Shown: positions 10,502-21,957 of the stretch, piece by piece
Numbering within the stretch: the stretch's first letter is position 1
Layout: the number at the start of each line of letters is the position of its first letter
From: Acrasis kona
Lineage: Eukaryota; Heterolobosea; Eutetramitea; Acrasida; Acrasidae
NCBI GenBank assembly: GCA_026419775.2
Contig: JAOPGA020000489.1
Coordinates: forward strand, 1 to 64,000
Direction: 5' to 3'
DNA length: 64,000 bases
Notes under the pieces: model-generated
The model's database searches: none
Told to the model about the DNA's origin: nothing
Seen by the model: the letters and a program-made list of their open reading frames with translations, nothing else
Program-made: the position numbers and the translations under genes

Positions 10502-13500
10502 TCAAATTACAAATTCAACTTGTTGGTCCAAACCCAAGTAACAATCGCTCATCAAGTAACAACGTAACACGGTTCCCTTCTTGACCTCCGGAATCACCAA
10601 CGTGGTTTGAGTATTCCTCATCAACCTGATCCTCTTGATGGCCATCAATTCATTCTTGGCTTCATCGCCCACAACCAACCACCAACCTTCATCCTTTTGT
10701 TTTGTAAATTTAGGAACATAGGCAGATCGCTGACGTTGACGACGATCCTTCAATCTCTCATCAACCATATGAATGGTTATATTCATCACCTTATCGATGG
10801 GATCATGACCATGTTGCTCCTCCACGCTCAATTTCACATTGGGCAAATCCTTCAAAATCTTTACCAATCCATCCCATTCCACCTTTTTCAATTTCAAATT
10901 CCTCAACAAATCTACATTATCGACCAACTGAATCAAGCGATCCACGTTGTGTTTGGTCCTTAATTCTTGCAAATCGGATTCGTCCAAGTAAGGTAACGTC
11001 GACAAATCACTTTTATCCTTCCACTGAGCCTGCATCAACATTTGCATCACGTGACACAAATGCAACACGCTCTTCAAGTGACCCTTTTCGCTGGCCACAT
11101 CCACGTAGGCCTGTATGATGCGTATGCACGAATCCAATACTGTTTTTGTATCGGTTGCATAATCTGCAATCGGTAATTTGACCCTGCTCAAGTGAGCAAC
11201 GAGCAACAAGAAGGTCTTGACGTGACAATTATCGTATGCTCTGGAGTAGGATGGGACCGGTAATGATTTGGCCAACGATGCATTCAATTCGTCTTCATTG
11301 TGCCTGACTGGTATTTGATCGAACTCGTCTGCCTCGGCCACCATCTCCAACAATTTCACGTAATCACAATCGCTCGTAATGTTGGAATGGAATTTACTAA
11401 TCGTCGTGTAACGCAAGTAATAATAACTACTGATCATTCCCAAATGAGTCGATTCCAAATCTTCTCCATCCAACGTGATGCAATTTGCATTTTTCAAATC
11501 CTTCAAAATTCCATCGATCAATTTGGTCATCCATAATCGAAGACTTTCGAAACTAGTATCCTGTAGTTCATAAAAAGTAGGATTCTGGACCAATCGCCTA
11601 AACATGAACGTCCACGTCAAGTAATCCATGGCTTCTTGTCTAGTCTTTATGGTTCCAGAATTAATCTCCGCACAAATGTGCTCGTGAAGCGCATCCTTCA
11701 AACTACTTTCCACTGGGAATGGTTCGTACAAGAATTTTTTATAATAATTCTTTTTTACATCTTGTACCATGATGTAAGCTTCGCCAGATTGATCGAATTG
11801 GGGCCTGCCTGCCCTGCCCATCATTTGTAAAACATCGGTGATTGGATAATCTTGATATCTCTTTGTATCTGCATCGAAGAATTCGGTACCCTTTACGATC
11901 ACCAAATGAGCGGGGAAGTTCACTCCCCATGCTAACGTGGACGTACAGACCAGCACTTGAATTTTATTGCTCACGAATAAATGCTCCACGATGTTTTTAT
12001 CGCTGGGAGATAATCCAGCGTGATGAATTCCGATGCCGTATTGCAGGGTGTGCTTTAGGTTAGATTCGGTAATTTGAGTCAACAAGTATTGTAGCTCTTC
12101 GTGATCCATTCGAACGAATTGTTGCGAATCTTGATCGGCTGCACAGTAACTGATCAAATCGAGAGCCGTCAATCTCGTTTGGCGTCTAGAACTAACAAAG
12201 ATCAACACTGGTTTCTTCTTGCTATATTTTAAAATGACGCTATATGCTGGTCGATTCATGGTGGCCATCCTTGGACAATAATGCTTACCTGCAAAGCCTT
12301 GAATATGAACGTTGAGCGGAACGGGCCTGACGCTAGGTTTGAAATTATAGAGACCCAAATGACTGGTGATGCCTAACCAATCAGCAAGGTCTCTAGCGTT
12401 TGCCAAGGTGCTCGATAGACCCAACATGCGAATGGGATGATTGGTGGTCCATGATATGAATCTCATGCGAGATACGATTACTTCTAGAATGGCACCTCTA
12501 TCGGTTCCCAACAAGTGTATTTCGTCCATAATCACCAATCCCACTTGTTTTACGTAATCACGTTGTTGCCAATTCCTACTGATTCCATCCCATTTCTCAG
12601 GAGTGGTCACCACGATGTCGGCTGATTTCAACAACTTGATATCGGGCGTGACGTCACCGGTGAGTTCCACTAGTGTTTTTTTTAATGGTGCACATAATTT
12701 GGCGCTCCATTCCTTTACTCGTTCTCTCACGAGCGCTTTTAGTGGAGCAATGTAAACTACCTTACGATTCGGCGTTTCGTTCCATAATCGAAAGATTGAT
12801 AATTCTGCAATGAGCGTTTTGCCGGATCCCGTCGGTGCGCCGATCAATACGTTGTGATCGGTGTGATATAGAGTGTGAAAGACTTGAGTTTGAATGGGAT
12901 TAAAGTAATTCAAATCTGGATACAAATCTTGATAATATACATTATTGAGCGCAGAGAGCGGCAGCGGTAATAATGGAAGTAATTTGGTGAGTGGTGGATG
13001 GGCGCCAGGCAACACGATGTCTTTGAGCGGAATCACGTGCACGCACTCTGCATGAAGCCATCTATCGCTCACGAATCGAATAATGTATTGAGTGGGTCTC
13101 GGATCGTTGATGGGTATGATGAAATGTAAAATTAATGGATCGTCGTAATTATGTAATTTTGTAATTTGGAACGATTCGCTATGGTAGATGAATTGACTGC
13201 TCTCGTCTTCGACCCACATCCACCATGGTTCGGATTCGCCATGTACTTTGTGATTCCAATCGAAATCTACGCTGATGCTACATTCGATTCGAAGTACCGA
13301 ATGTGTGATGGGTTGAACGCGATGGGTGATTTCCAAATTGGGAAATTCCGCCACGCAATTCTTGACAATTTGACCAATCAGTCTTTGATTTAATGCACCA
13401 TCGATTTCCTTGGGTTGCATTTCGTCCAGCATGTTCATGTGAATGCGTTTCGATTCCAATGCTTCAATCACGCTCGGATGTAAATTACCAAATTGACGTA

Positions 13501-16500
13501 ATGGATGTAATTGATTCCACATTCGTTTTTCCAAACATTTATTGAGCGTCAACAATGTATAAATCAAATCGCACCACCCACGTTTCAATGCAATTTCGAA
13601 CAATGCGCGAACGATTCGACCGACGGATTGTACGATATATGCACAATCGCTCATCAACGAAAAGGAATGTAATTGTAATTTGGAAATGTAGACTTGAATC
13701 AACAAATTGATTTTTCCGGATGGTACGTTTAAGGATCCAGAATCAATCTTGATGGGCACGTCCATGCTCAGCGCAGTCAATTCGTCCATCTCGTCGTCTC
13801 TCATTTTCACATTTTCGAATTCCTTTGCCGATGCGACCAAATTTAAAATTTGTAATTCGTCCATGCTGTTTCGTAAGTGTTTGTTGATGGTTTGAACCGT
13901 TTCGAAATGAATGTAAAAGTGACTGCTCACCCTGCCCAAATCAGTAGCGGTCAGCACTCCGCTCTCTTGATCGTACAAAATCATTTTGCTGCTCGCCAAT
14001 AATTCGCTAGCATTGGTGATTAATTCTCTTCGTTTGTTGACCAATTCGGGATCAAATTTCATTTCCAAATGCGTGATTCCATAAGGTAATGGATTCTTTA
14101 ACATTCTCAAAAACATGTACGTGTAACTCAACCACATCATGGCCTCTCTGACGCTCGTCACTGTTCCCAAAACAATTTCTGCAGATAAGTGATTTGCTAA
14201 TTCGCTGTGCATTTGTGATTCGATCGGCAATGCATGATTGAGTAGATTCAAATATCGTGGACATTGTTCTTGCGTGGTGATGATGATGCCCTCTCCGTGA
14301 GTATCGAACTGGGGACGTCCAGCCCTACCAAAGATTTGCATCACGTCCAACATGTCCAATTCTACAAAACAACCCTTTTTGGCATTATAGACTTGCGTGC
14401 CCTTGATGATGACCGTGTGTGCAGGTAAGTTGACGCCCCATGCTAACGTAGCGGTGCAACATAACACGCGAATGCTTCCTTTGCTAAATAACGATTCCAC
14501 CAAATTACGATCCTGACGAATCATGCCCGCATGGTGAATTCCAAATCCTTGATTCAGCAATTCCTTGACTTGATAATTTTTGGAATCTTGAATGAGTTTC
14601 GAATCATGAGCGTCGAATTTGGGTTTGAAATGTTCCAATTCGGATTCGCGAATGGCAATTTCGATCAGCGATTTGGCAGCCATTGCAGTTGCTTTTCTAG
14701 CGTGCACGAACACCATGACTTGATTGCCTTGATTCAAGCTATCCGTCACCTTGTCATAAGTAATCTCGTGATATAATTGAGTCCTCTTGATGCTGTTGGA
14801 TGCGGTCACCGCGATGAATTGTTGACTGAGAGGAACGGGTCGATAACTATTATCAAAGTGGAACAATCCCGATAGAGGATTGACCCTCAAGAAATCAGCA
14901 ACGTCTTGATAATTAGGTAACGTCGCGCTCAATCCGACGATTCGAATCATGGATTGCGAAGATTCAATCTGACGAAGGGTACGAGCCACGATGGTCTCTA
15001 TCACCGGTCCTCTATCTTCTGCCAACAAATGTACTTCGTCGATGATGATCAATTTGACCAATTTGATCAATTGCTCGTCCGAGTTCTTACGCGTCACCAC
15101 GTCCCATTTCTCAGGGGTGGTGATGATGAGTTGCGTTTCGCTCACTTGTTGTCTCGTGAGTTGCATGTCTCCGGTCATTTCTCTCACCTTGATTCCGAGT
15201 GCTTGGAATCGTTTGGAAAAGTGAGTCACCATTTCTTGAGCGAGCGCCTTCATCGGAGCAATGTAAATCATTTTGAATTCTTCGAGGCGCAATTTGCCAT
15301 TTTTGAAATGTTGACCCACTTCGTGTAGCATGGACATGAGGGCAATGTTGGTCTTGCCGCAACCAGTGGGAGCACAAATGAGTAGATTCTCGTTCGATTT
15401 GTAAGCTGCGTGGAATACGCGCGATTGGACGCGATTGAGGTGAGTAATGCCCTTGAATGTAGTTTTTGCAAATTCGTCGAATTGTGTGATTGGGATTAAT
15501 TCGGTACTGGGATCGTATTCGGAGGGTGTTGCTGGTGGAATGTGATATTCTTCGTATCCAACGTGTGCTATGCGTTTGGGTTGGATGCCATTGTTGAGCG
15601 CGTTTGATTTGTTCCTCAGCGCATCAAATTCACTTTCTTCCAATCGAATCACTGATGATGTTGATTTGTTGTTGGATGATGATGATGATGTTTTTGATTT
15701 TTGATTTAACCAATCTAATGGATTCTCGATCTATAAAAAAAATTATTAATCATCATGTCATGCATGGACATACTTGTTGAGATTGAACTTGCTTATTGAG
15801 TTGCTTTCCCACTTTTTTATTTTCTCTTCTCAATCGTTTTTCCAACTCGATTTGTTTCGTGCTTGTGATTTTAATCGATTCCAAATTCTTTTGATTTTTT
15901 GATTTTTGTGATGGACCTGTCAAGTTGTTTAATTGTTTGTTCAGGAATTCTCGGACGAGGAATGATTTTCCTTCGAATATTTGTTGCATCAAATCGAAAC
16001 CGGACTCACCCAGCATGTCGAATAATTTATTTTGTAATTCGGCCTCGTCGATTCCCTTCTTGCTAAGTACCATTAAAATGTTGTCGGCCAGATCGGGCGA
16101 TCCTAATAATTTATGACACTCTTCTCTGAGCCATGAAATGGATGCGGTTTTGTGAGTTTCTGTTGCGACTGGTTCTTCTTCTACGTCGGTGTCGGAACTG
16201 GAATCGTTCTGAGATGAGTGTTAATGTTTTGAAAAATGCATGCGCTCACATACTGTCAAGTTTGGATTCAAACGATCGAATTCTTTTTGTAACATTGAAA
16301 GATCTAATGTTCTGTGTGCATAGAAGCGTTCTTCAAAACCATATTCATATTTGCAAGCACTATCGCTAAAAACAACAGAATCGTCCCAAGACTCTTCTTC
16401 GTCGACAAGCGCATCGCCAGATTTGTTTCTTTCTACCCACTCCATTAGCTTTTCAGCTGCATGGATGGCTTTTTCTATCTTGTCCTTGGGTATGTCTTTG

Positions 16501-16928
16501 TATGTAAAAAGAGATGACAACTGGGAGGTTATTTTTTGTACACTTGTGTTCTTTCTTTGATCTACATCTCTGGAACATGCTCTGTAAAATTGCTTTGCGA
16601 CCACAGGTATGTGCTCATTCTCTATATCAGTGTTGGCAACTGCTTTTAAAAGTAGATCCATATATGTTTTTCCATTTCTTTCTTCTACGGATAATTTTGG
16701 GACTATTTGAATGAATTAAAGGTTTTAAGGTAAGCGTAAAATACCGTTAGTTATTGACTTTAAGAATTCCCAACTCATGGAAGAGCGATCAATCTTGTCC
16801 TGAACGACTTGCTTCCTTTTGGCCTCGACCTCGGTGAACAAGGTCTGCATGGCATTCTCGCGATCGAAATCTGTTTTTTGTGTTACAAACGTTCTTAGTC
16901 TGTGTGACAGTCTAGGTGTGTCATTCAT
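10502..16928 (-). CDS. ASCC3: ASCC3/Slh1-type tandem Ski2-like helicase
   Basis: Four exons (introns 15731-15773, 16209-16253, 16703-16744) give 2098 residues. The N-terminus (NDTPRLSHRLRTF) and a charged region resemble ASCC3. Two helicase cassettes follow, each with Walker A (APTGCGKTN, APTGSGKTL), DExH (DEVHLL, DEIHLL), motif VI and a Sec63-like unit. The second cassette keeps GIGIHHAGL and MMGRAGRPQFD, as in ASCC3 and unlike the degenerate second cassette of the spliceosomal Brr2. The C-terminus ends MSDCYLGLDQQVEF, also ASCC3-like. ASCC3/Slh1 unwinds RNA on collided ribosomes to split stalled subunits, and in animals also aids alkylation repair with ALKBH3. Confidence 0.93.
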
Positions 16929-17000
16929 TTTGGATATGAAAGCTCAAGTCCAGAATGTTTAATTTATTGTAATTTTAGATCAACCAAGGTTATTGTTCAA

Positions 17001-17131
17001 TGCCAAGATGCGTTTGTAAGCGGAGTACAACCCGTTGTTGGAGTGCAGTCAAAGCTGACGGAGCTATCTGTAACAATTACATTTAATCTGACACGTCATC
17101 ACAGTTTGTACACGAAGAGTCAATTTATAAC
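17001..17131 (+). CDS. Possible small Cys-rich protein
   Basis: A short frame starting MPRCVCKRSTTRCW can be joined through a 35-nt intron (17071-17105, GTAACA...CACAG) to a second piece beginning with Cys-Thr-Arg-Arg. The spliced pattern, Cys-x-Cys followed by paired Cys, could bind zinc. It lies about 70 bp from the ASCC3 start and would share its promoter region. No family is recognised and length alone cannot establish it. Confidence 0.22.
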
Positions 17132-17164
17132 ATCTATAAAAATTGTCTACCCGATAATATTTTA

Positions 17165-17347
17165 ATGTGCATAATATATGCATTATTGGCTAAATATATT
17201 ACCTATTTTGTACTAATACCGCAATCCCTGTTTAAAAGACGACCAAGCAACTCTGTCACAGATGGGTTTGGTATTCCCTATCGTAATGAGAAGTCAGTGG
17301 CGGAGAGATCAACCACTCAGCACACAATTACTGAAGATTACAAATAG
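17165..17347 (+). CDS. Possible 60-residue single-span protein
   Basis: A short ATG frame encodes a hydrophobic N-terminal segment followed by a polar, basic tail. Its stop lies 14 bp from the stop of the convergent gene, a spacing typical of real convergent genes in this window. There is no family evidence. It could instead be the last exon of a gene whose earlier exons I cannot connect. Confidence 0.25.
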   Translation: MCIIYALLAKYITYFVLIPQSLFKRRPSNSVTDGFGIPYRNEKSVAERSTTQHTITEDYK

Positions 17348-17361
17348 ATTCAAAAAATAAT

Positions 17362-17979
17362 TTAATTAACGGAACCGATAATTGCATCATCTGATTCCTT
17401 TTGATCATCCAAGTCTGATACCATGTACATGTGACTTAGATCGTTCAACAGGCCAGTTACCTTGTTTAAAGCTCGAACTAGAAGGACTTTGTCTCCCTTT
17501 ACTGAGGTGCTTTCGAATACTGCTTCAATATAAGCGTCACGTATCAAAGTATAAAATGCATTGTTGAATACTGCATCGATGACAACTTCTTTATTGCCCC
17601 ATCTGTGTATCATCTTTTTATGAAATGTACCCTTGACGAACTCTTCTGACCAATCTGAAGTAAGATATGAAATAAAAAAATCAGCACAGAGTTGGCCTCT
17701 TGCTTTCACTATTTCTGACTCTAAAGATAGGGTATCGTAGTCTGATTGCAATTCTCCATAATATCCAACAATTCTTGGCATCAATAGCTTTCTGGTAACT
17801 CCAATTTCAAAAGTAGTCTTCATAAACTTCTCGATAATGCCTGGAGTGACCTTTAAAATAAAGTCCTTGTTTGCGTGTAATGTGGAAATTTCACGTTCTC
17901 CAAAGTCATAGAATCTGCAGTTGAACAAAAAGCGATGGTGTACCTCTTTGTCTAATCTCTCATCGTCAAAGTCGTTCAT
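17362..17979 (-). CDS. Protoglobin-like (globin-sensor fold) protein
   Basis: 205 residues, single exon. The layout resembles protoglobins and the globin domain of globin-coupled sensors: an N-terminal RFYDFGEREISTL stretch that matches the pre-A/A helix pattern, a long alpha-helical middle, then KKMIHRWGNKEVVIDAV, where His125 sits where the haem-ligating proximal histidine would be, followed by an FxxLIRDAYIEAV helix. The length also matches single-domain protoglobins. If right, the protein binds haem and a gas ligand in the cytosol. The assignment rests on pattern and spacing only. An unrelated helical protein is possible. Protoglobins are mainly prokaryotic, so transfer is worth considering. 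Confidence 0.45.
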   Translation of the reverse strand: MNDFDDERLDKEVHHRFLFNCRFYDFGEREISTLHANKDFILKVTPGIIEKFMKTTFEIGVTRKLLMPRIVGYYGELQSDYDTLSLESEIVKARGQLCADFFISYLTSDWSEEFVKGTFHKKMIHRWGNKEVVIDAVFNNAFYTLIRDAYIEAVFESTSVKGDKVLLVRALNKVTGLLNDLSHMYMVSDLDDQKESDDAIIGSVN

Positions 17980-18245
17980 CCAGCTGGGTCGTTTGTTTCA
18001 ATTAGTATGGTGTGAATATAAGACATGCTTGACATGACATTCCAAAATGAATATAACTCTTTTACAATACGATTCTTCCACCCTAAACCACAACAGCATC
18101 CTAACTTGACTCAACAAAGTACCGTTCCTCTCTAAGAAGAGAAGCATTATAGAAAACATCAAAGTAAAATAAACATTAACATTGAATTTTTTAATTTATA
18201 CAATGAGCTCCTTCTAGTAGAAAATACATATAAACAATCTGTGTT

Positions 18246-19287
18246 TCAGTCCGAATCCAACTTCGTCGATATCTCCAATCGAACGTCCTTGGCACTCAAT
18301 AAATGTCGAAGCAGAGGTACAAGTTTTTCCAACTCATTATCGCTAGGACTATCTCCAAAATAACCCTTGATATGAATTCCATTGGACTTGTGATAAAAGT
18401 AAGATCTCGGACTGTCATCAACAATAATTGTTCTCGATAAATCTCTATTCAGAACATCTAAATTCTTTATAAAGTAACGTCCGTGCTGTATGCAAGCATC
18501 TCTAAATATCCTATGGCTGCTTGTGATGAGACGAAACAAAAACTATAAATAGAACATACTGAAAAATACACTTCTCCGGATCCAAAATGTCTAAAAGTTT
18601 ATCTGCGTATGATTCGATGCTGCTAGTAAACACTATGATCTCGTATAGTTTAGAAACCTCTTGTAAGAATTGGAACAGGTATGGTCTAAATTTTACGTAC
18701 ACATCAAAAAGATTTCCATCCATCTCCACATGAAGCAAGCGATCATATTGCTTTTGAATTTCCAAAGAACTATCGAAGATACTTGAAACATCCATCATTA
18801 TCAAGCTTACCTGTGCACAAGTGTTTCGTCCAAATCTAAAACGAGGGTGTGTCTGTCGGATTTACAATCTGGAAGTCTAAAAGTGAGGTCTGCCACATCT
18901 GGTTTGACAGGTATTTTGAAATCGTCAGTAAACACATTGTGTTTCTTCTCAATACGTGGGAGTCTCCGTTGTATCTTTTACAACATTTAATCATACTGCA
19001 AATGTAAAAACTGACCTCTTGGACGAAGTAGGTTTTGCCCCCGTTTTCTGGAGAGTCTTCGCCACTTCTGATGAGTTTGAATTCGTTAACAGTTATGGCA
19101 GGTGATGTAACAAGCGTCTTGCCTTCCTTAATATCTTCTGCCCTATTATTGGTTATTCCGAATCGAGGTTAATCACGTACTGTGTTGCGTTTCCACACTC
19201 AACTCCACATGTCGGTTCTTGTTTTGCAACACAGTTAGAACCACCGCTTTCCTCTAGCTTCTTTTTGAGAGAGCGATACTGCAGCAT
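18246..19287 (-). CDS. FCP1/SCP-like phosphatase
   Basis: Five exons with introns at 18517-18559, 18770-18810, 18975-19015 and 19143-19180 give 292 residues from the ATG at 19287. The catalytic signature LVLDLDETLVHS spans an exon boundary and supplies the DxDxT nucleophile. Downstream are FRPYLFQFLQEVSKLYEIIVFTSS split as in SCP enzymes, FHHRIFRDACIQHGRYF and IIVDDSP with the second aspartate pair. Enzymes of this family remove phosphate from the RNA polymerase II C-terminal domain or, in the Dullard branch, from lipin. The cysteine-containing N-terminal 100 residues are not conserved, and an upstream exon cannot be excluded. The substrate is undecided. Confidence 0.85.
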
Positions 19288-19427
19288 GCAATAAGAAACG
19301 GTTGTATCGACAACTTGTCTGATGCTTTTAATAAGATATAATTAGAATTGTAATAGTTGTGACAAGAGTGTGAACTCTCAATTGAATTGATGGGGGCATA
19401 CCGAACACCAATTTAAAAGTATATATC

Positions 19428-19823
19428 TTAATTTATTTTCTTTGACTTCTCTTTAAATTCTTCTTCGGTAAAGCAATTTAGGATCAGTGCATGTACTGTC
19501 TTCAACTGTTGTTTTAGTGCGGCATGGACCAGCCTATTCCTTTTCAGTTCGCTCAAACCCTTAAATGACTCCGATATGACGAGAATGTTAAAAGATTGAC
19601 CACATCCACCGCTAATATCTTGTAATTGTAGTTTGGTTGGAGATAATTGCTCTGTCAAAATGTTCTTTATTGTGCCCTGCATGTCCTCTCCGGGCGTTGA
19701 ATAAAACCTCGCCATTGGTGTGAAGGTTAGATTCTTCTTCAAATATAATGTGCGGGAAGCATTCATACACCTAGTCCTCTGAACTAATGCTCGACTTGTC
19801 TTTGCCAAGCATACCAAACACAT
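19428..19823 (-). CDS. BolA-family protein, BOLA3-like
   Basis: About 131 residues from the ATG at 19823. The N-terminal 50 residues are rich in Arg, Ser and Thr with almost no acids, a typical mitochondrial presequence. The rest is a BolA domain with the conserved DISGGCGQSFNI and a C-terminal NRLVHAALKQQLKTVHAL helix holding the invariant histidine. Mitochondrial BOLA3 acts with glutaredoxin 5 and NFU1 to deliver 4Fe-4S clusters, for example to lipoate synthase. The Cys after SGG matches BOLA3-type proteins. The C-terminal Lys-rich extension is short. Confidence 0.85.
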   Translation of the reverse strand: MCLVCLAKTSRALVQRTRCMNASRTLYLKKNLTFTPMARFYSTPGEDMQGTIKNILTEQLSPTKLQLQDISGGCGQSFNILVISESFKGLSELKRNRLVHAALKQQLKTVHALILNCFTEEEFKEKSKKIN

Positions 19824-19868
19824 CTTCAAGTTGACAAATATTACAAAATGTTCGTTTATTTTACATAT

Positions 19869-21443
19869 TTATACTTTGTCTGCAAAGTAGAAGCAAGGTT
19901 TGCCAGCAGATAGCCATCCATTTCCGTTTCTACAAGTTCCGTCGCTATGGTTAACTTTCTCCGCATAGAACAAATCCTTGTGGTTTCTGCTGTATTCCTT
20001 TGCAACGGAGCAACTGCCAAAAGCAACCATACCGTCGTTATCGCTTTGGTGGTCGACAACCTTTGATAAGGTCCATAACAATGGGGCGTACTTTGAATTC
20101 AATCCCCAAGCACTTAAACCGCACATTGACCCTTTGACATTCTGCTCGGCGACAGTTCTTAGATCCTTGAACGTCATGTTGTCAGGGTCAACAAAATCTT
20201 GACGCAACGAGCTATAAGCAACGCAAGGTTTGTTGTCCTTCAAGCAGTATCCCAAGTATCCTGCCAACATGTGCAGTCCCTTCTTTACTAGGTTTGGAGC
20301 TAAGCAGATCTTCTCCACAAAGTTCGCAGCCCTACTTCCGTCGTAAGGTGCCATGATGGAATACCATGACGTTGTCTTGCGATCAATTCCGCAAATTTTA
20401 TTCTTTATTGCAGCAGCCATGATCAAGTTACCCATAGAATGAGCAAAGATGATTCTGTTCCTAACGATTCTAGCAGGACTTATGCCTTCCTGTGTATCAG
20501 CGGTCTCTTGGCCATTATCAGGTTGTTTGTAGAGAAGAGTATCGCAAACAAGCTGTTGGAGGGCCTTGTCGTTCCATCCTCTGGTCTTGGTGTCGGCATC
20601 AATAAAGATGCGACTCTTGCATTGAGGTGTGTATTGATCCATTTTACCCCAGTAGCTGTCTAGCGATCCTTCGGTGATTCTGTTTACTCCCAACTCACCG
20701 CTACCGTGGATGAACACGCAGTCCTTCTTTTCTTGTGGTCCGTTGTTGGATGCTAACTCGATCTTCTCGCAGTCGTCTCCGTGGCGCATGTAGCCGAACT
20801 TGCATGAGTTTTCGTGTAAGAACCAGGGAGTGATTGGCACGGCATTGACGTTAATTGGAGGGGAGTTATCAATCATAAGGTCGTCAGATTCTTCAGCTGG
20901 GCACTTGTCTTGCAGGTTCTTGATGTAGTCCATGGCGATGGTCTTTCCGTCCTTTTCAATGTTGACAATAAAGTCTGGGCTAATGATTCTTGATGTAGAA
21001 GTTAGTGTAGATCCAGATCCACACAAAATATATTCCTTGTCCTCGATAGATACGTACCATAAGTTCAATCCGTCGGTTACGCACTGCTTAACATCAACGT
21101 CGGTAAGGGGCGCATGCTTGGTGTCTACAGGGATCGCTTTTTCAAAGAGATTCCTTATATCACCAAAATTGAATACGGGGATCGTGGCGGAAGTGCAGTT
21201 TGTGTTAATATGAGAGTACGCAATGACACTCCCGTCAACATAACTGTAAGCCAGATCCTCAGATTTGGAGTAAGATACTGCCTGGACTTCCCATCGCAGT
21301 CCTCTTAAGTATATGTCGATCAATCCGTAATACTGGTGTGTACTGTCCGTGCGGGATGTGGCATCAAAGGAAAATTGATGTATGGGTCCAGAAGCCAGCA
21401 AGAATGACAGTAGCGACAAGAGGATTAAGAGTTTAGATATCAT
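19869..21443 (-). CDS. Secreted alpha/beta-hydrolase (lipase-like)
   Basis: 524 residues, single exon. The first 18 residues are a clear signal peptide (MISKLLILLSLLSFLLASG). The N-terminal half (to about 220) is an unrecognised cysteine-containing domain. The C-terminal half has an alpha/beta-hydrolase start (CVFIHGSGELG near 245) and a nucleophile elbow AHSMGNL with Ser336. Several Cys in the second half suggest disulfides. A catalytic His in SDGTCRNGNGW-like sequence near the C-terminus is plausible but not certain. It is probably exported or lysosomal. The substrate is unknown. Confidence 0.75.
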   Translation of the reverse strand: MISKLLILLSLLSFLLASGPIHQFSFDATSRTDSTHQYYGLIDIYLRGLRWEVQAVSYSKSEDLAYSYVDGSVIAYSHINTNCTSATIPVFNFGDIRNLFEKAIPVDTKHAPLTDVDVKQCVTDGLNLWYVSIEDKEYILCGSGSTLTSTSRIISPDFIVNIEKDGKTIAMDYIKNLQDKCPAEESDDLMIDNSPPINVNAVPITPWFLHENSCKFGYMRHGDDCEKIELASNNGPQEKKDCVFIHGSGELGVNRITEGSLDSYWGKMDQYTPQCKSRIFIDADTKTRGWNDKALQQLVCDTLLYKQPDNGQETADTQEGISPARIVRNRIIFAHSMGNLIMAAAIKNKICGIDRKTTSWYSIMAPYDGSRAANFVEKICLAPNLVKKGLHMLAGYLGYCLKDNKPCVAYSSLRQDFVDPDNMTFKDLRTVAEQNVKGSMCGLSAWGLNSKYAPLLWTLSKVVDHQSDNDGMVAFGSCSVAKEYSRNHKDLFYAEKVNHSDGTCRNGNGWLSAGKPCFYFADKV

Positions 21444-21634
21444 GTGTATGATGTTGTTGTGTTTAGTAATATTTTTGTATTGTGTTTCTAAAATCTCTTT
21501 TCTTTATAAAAAGAATTTTATTTTTAGATTCTAAAATTAAAACAAAAATTTATAAAGCCTATTTTTGAATACTCCGTGCAAAGAACGTGGCGTTATCATT
21601 GTCATTGAGGAGTGGAAACACTTGGTGTCAAATA

Positions 21635-21874
21635 TTAAAATTTGAATTTGTATCCAGTGTGACCAAATAAAATACAGTTTAATACAAATTGTGATTTTTT
21701 ACCAGCGCTCGAGTGTTTACGGCACAAATTTATTTGGTAACCGTCGGGCGACAATATTACATACAATTTATAGCATTGTTCCTCACATCCAAGGTCTGTA
21801 CAGAGGATAATGGTTCCAAAACACAATCCTTGTACACTAATACAATTTTTCGCGTTACACCACGTTTCTCTCAT
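21635..21874 (-). CDS. Hypothetical Cys-rich 79-residue protein
   Basis: An ATG-initiated frame with eight cysteines and no recognised family. It lies in a 500-bp space between two minus-strand secreted-protein genes. Amino-acid composition looks protein-like, but there is no signal peptide, and the frame could be a chance opening or one exon of a larger gene. Confidence 0.28.
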   Translation of the reverse strand: MRETWCNAKNCISVQGLCFGTIILCTDLGCEEQCYKLYVILSPDGYQINLCRKHSSAGKKSQFVLNCILFGHTGYKFKF

Positions 21875-21957
21875 GAAAGACTATACTAAAACAATTTGAG
21901 ATATGTTAAGAAAACAAAGGTAATTTAAAACTTAGAACGTTTAATTTAATATACAAG

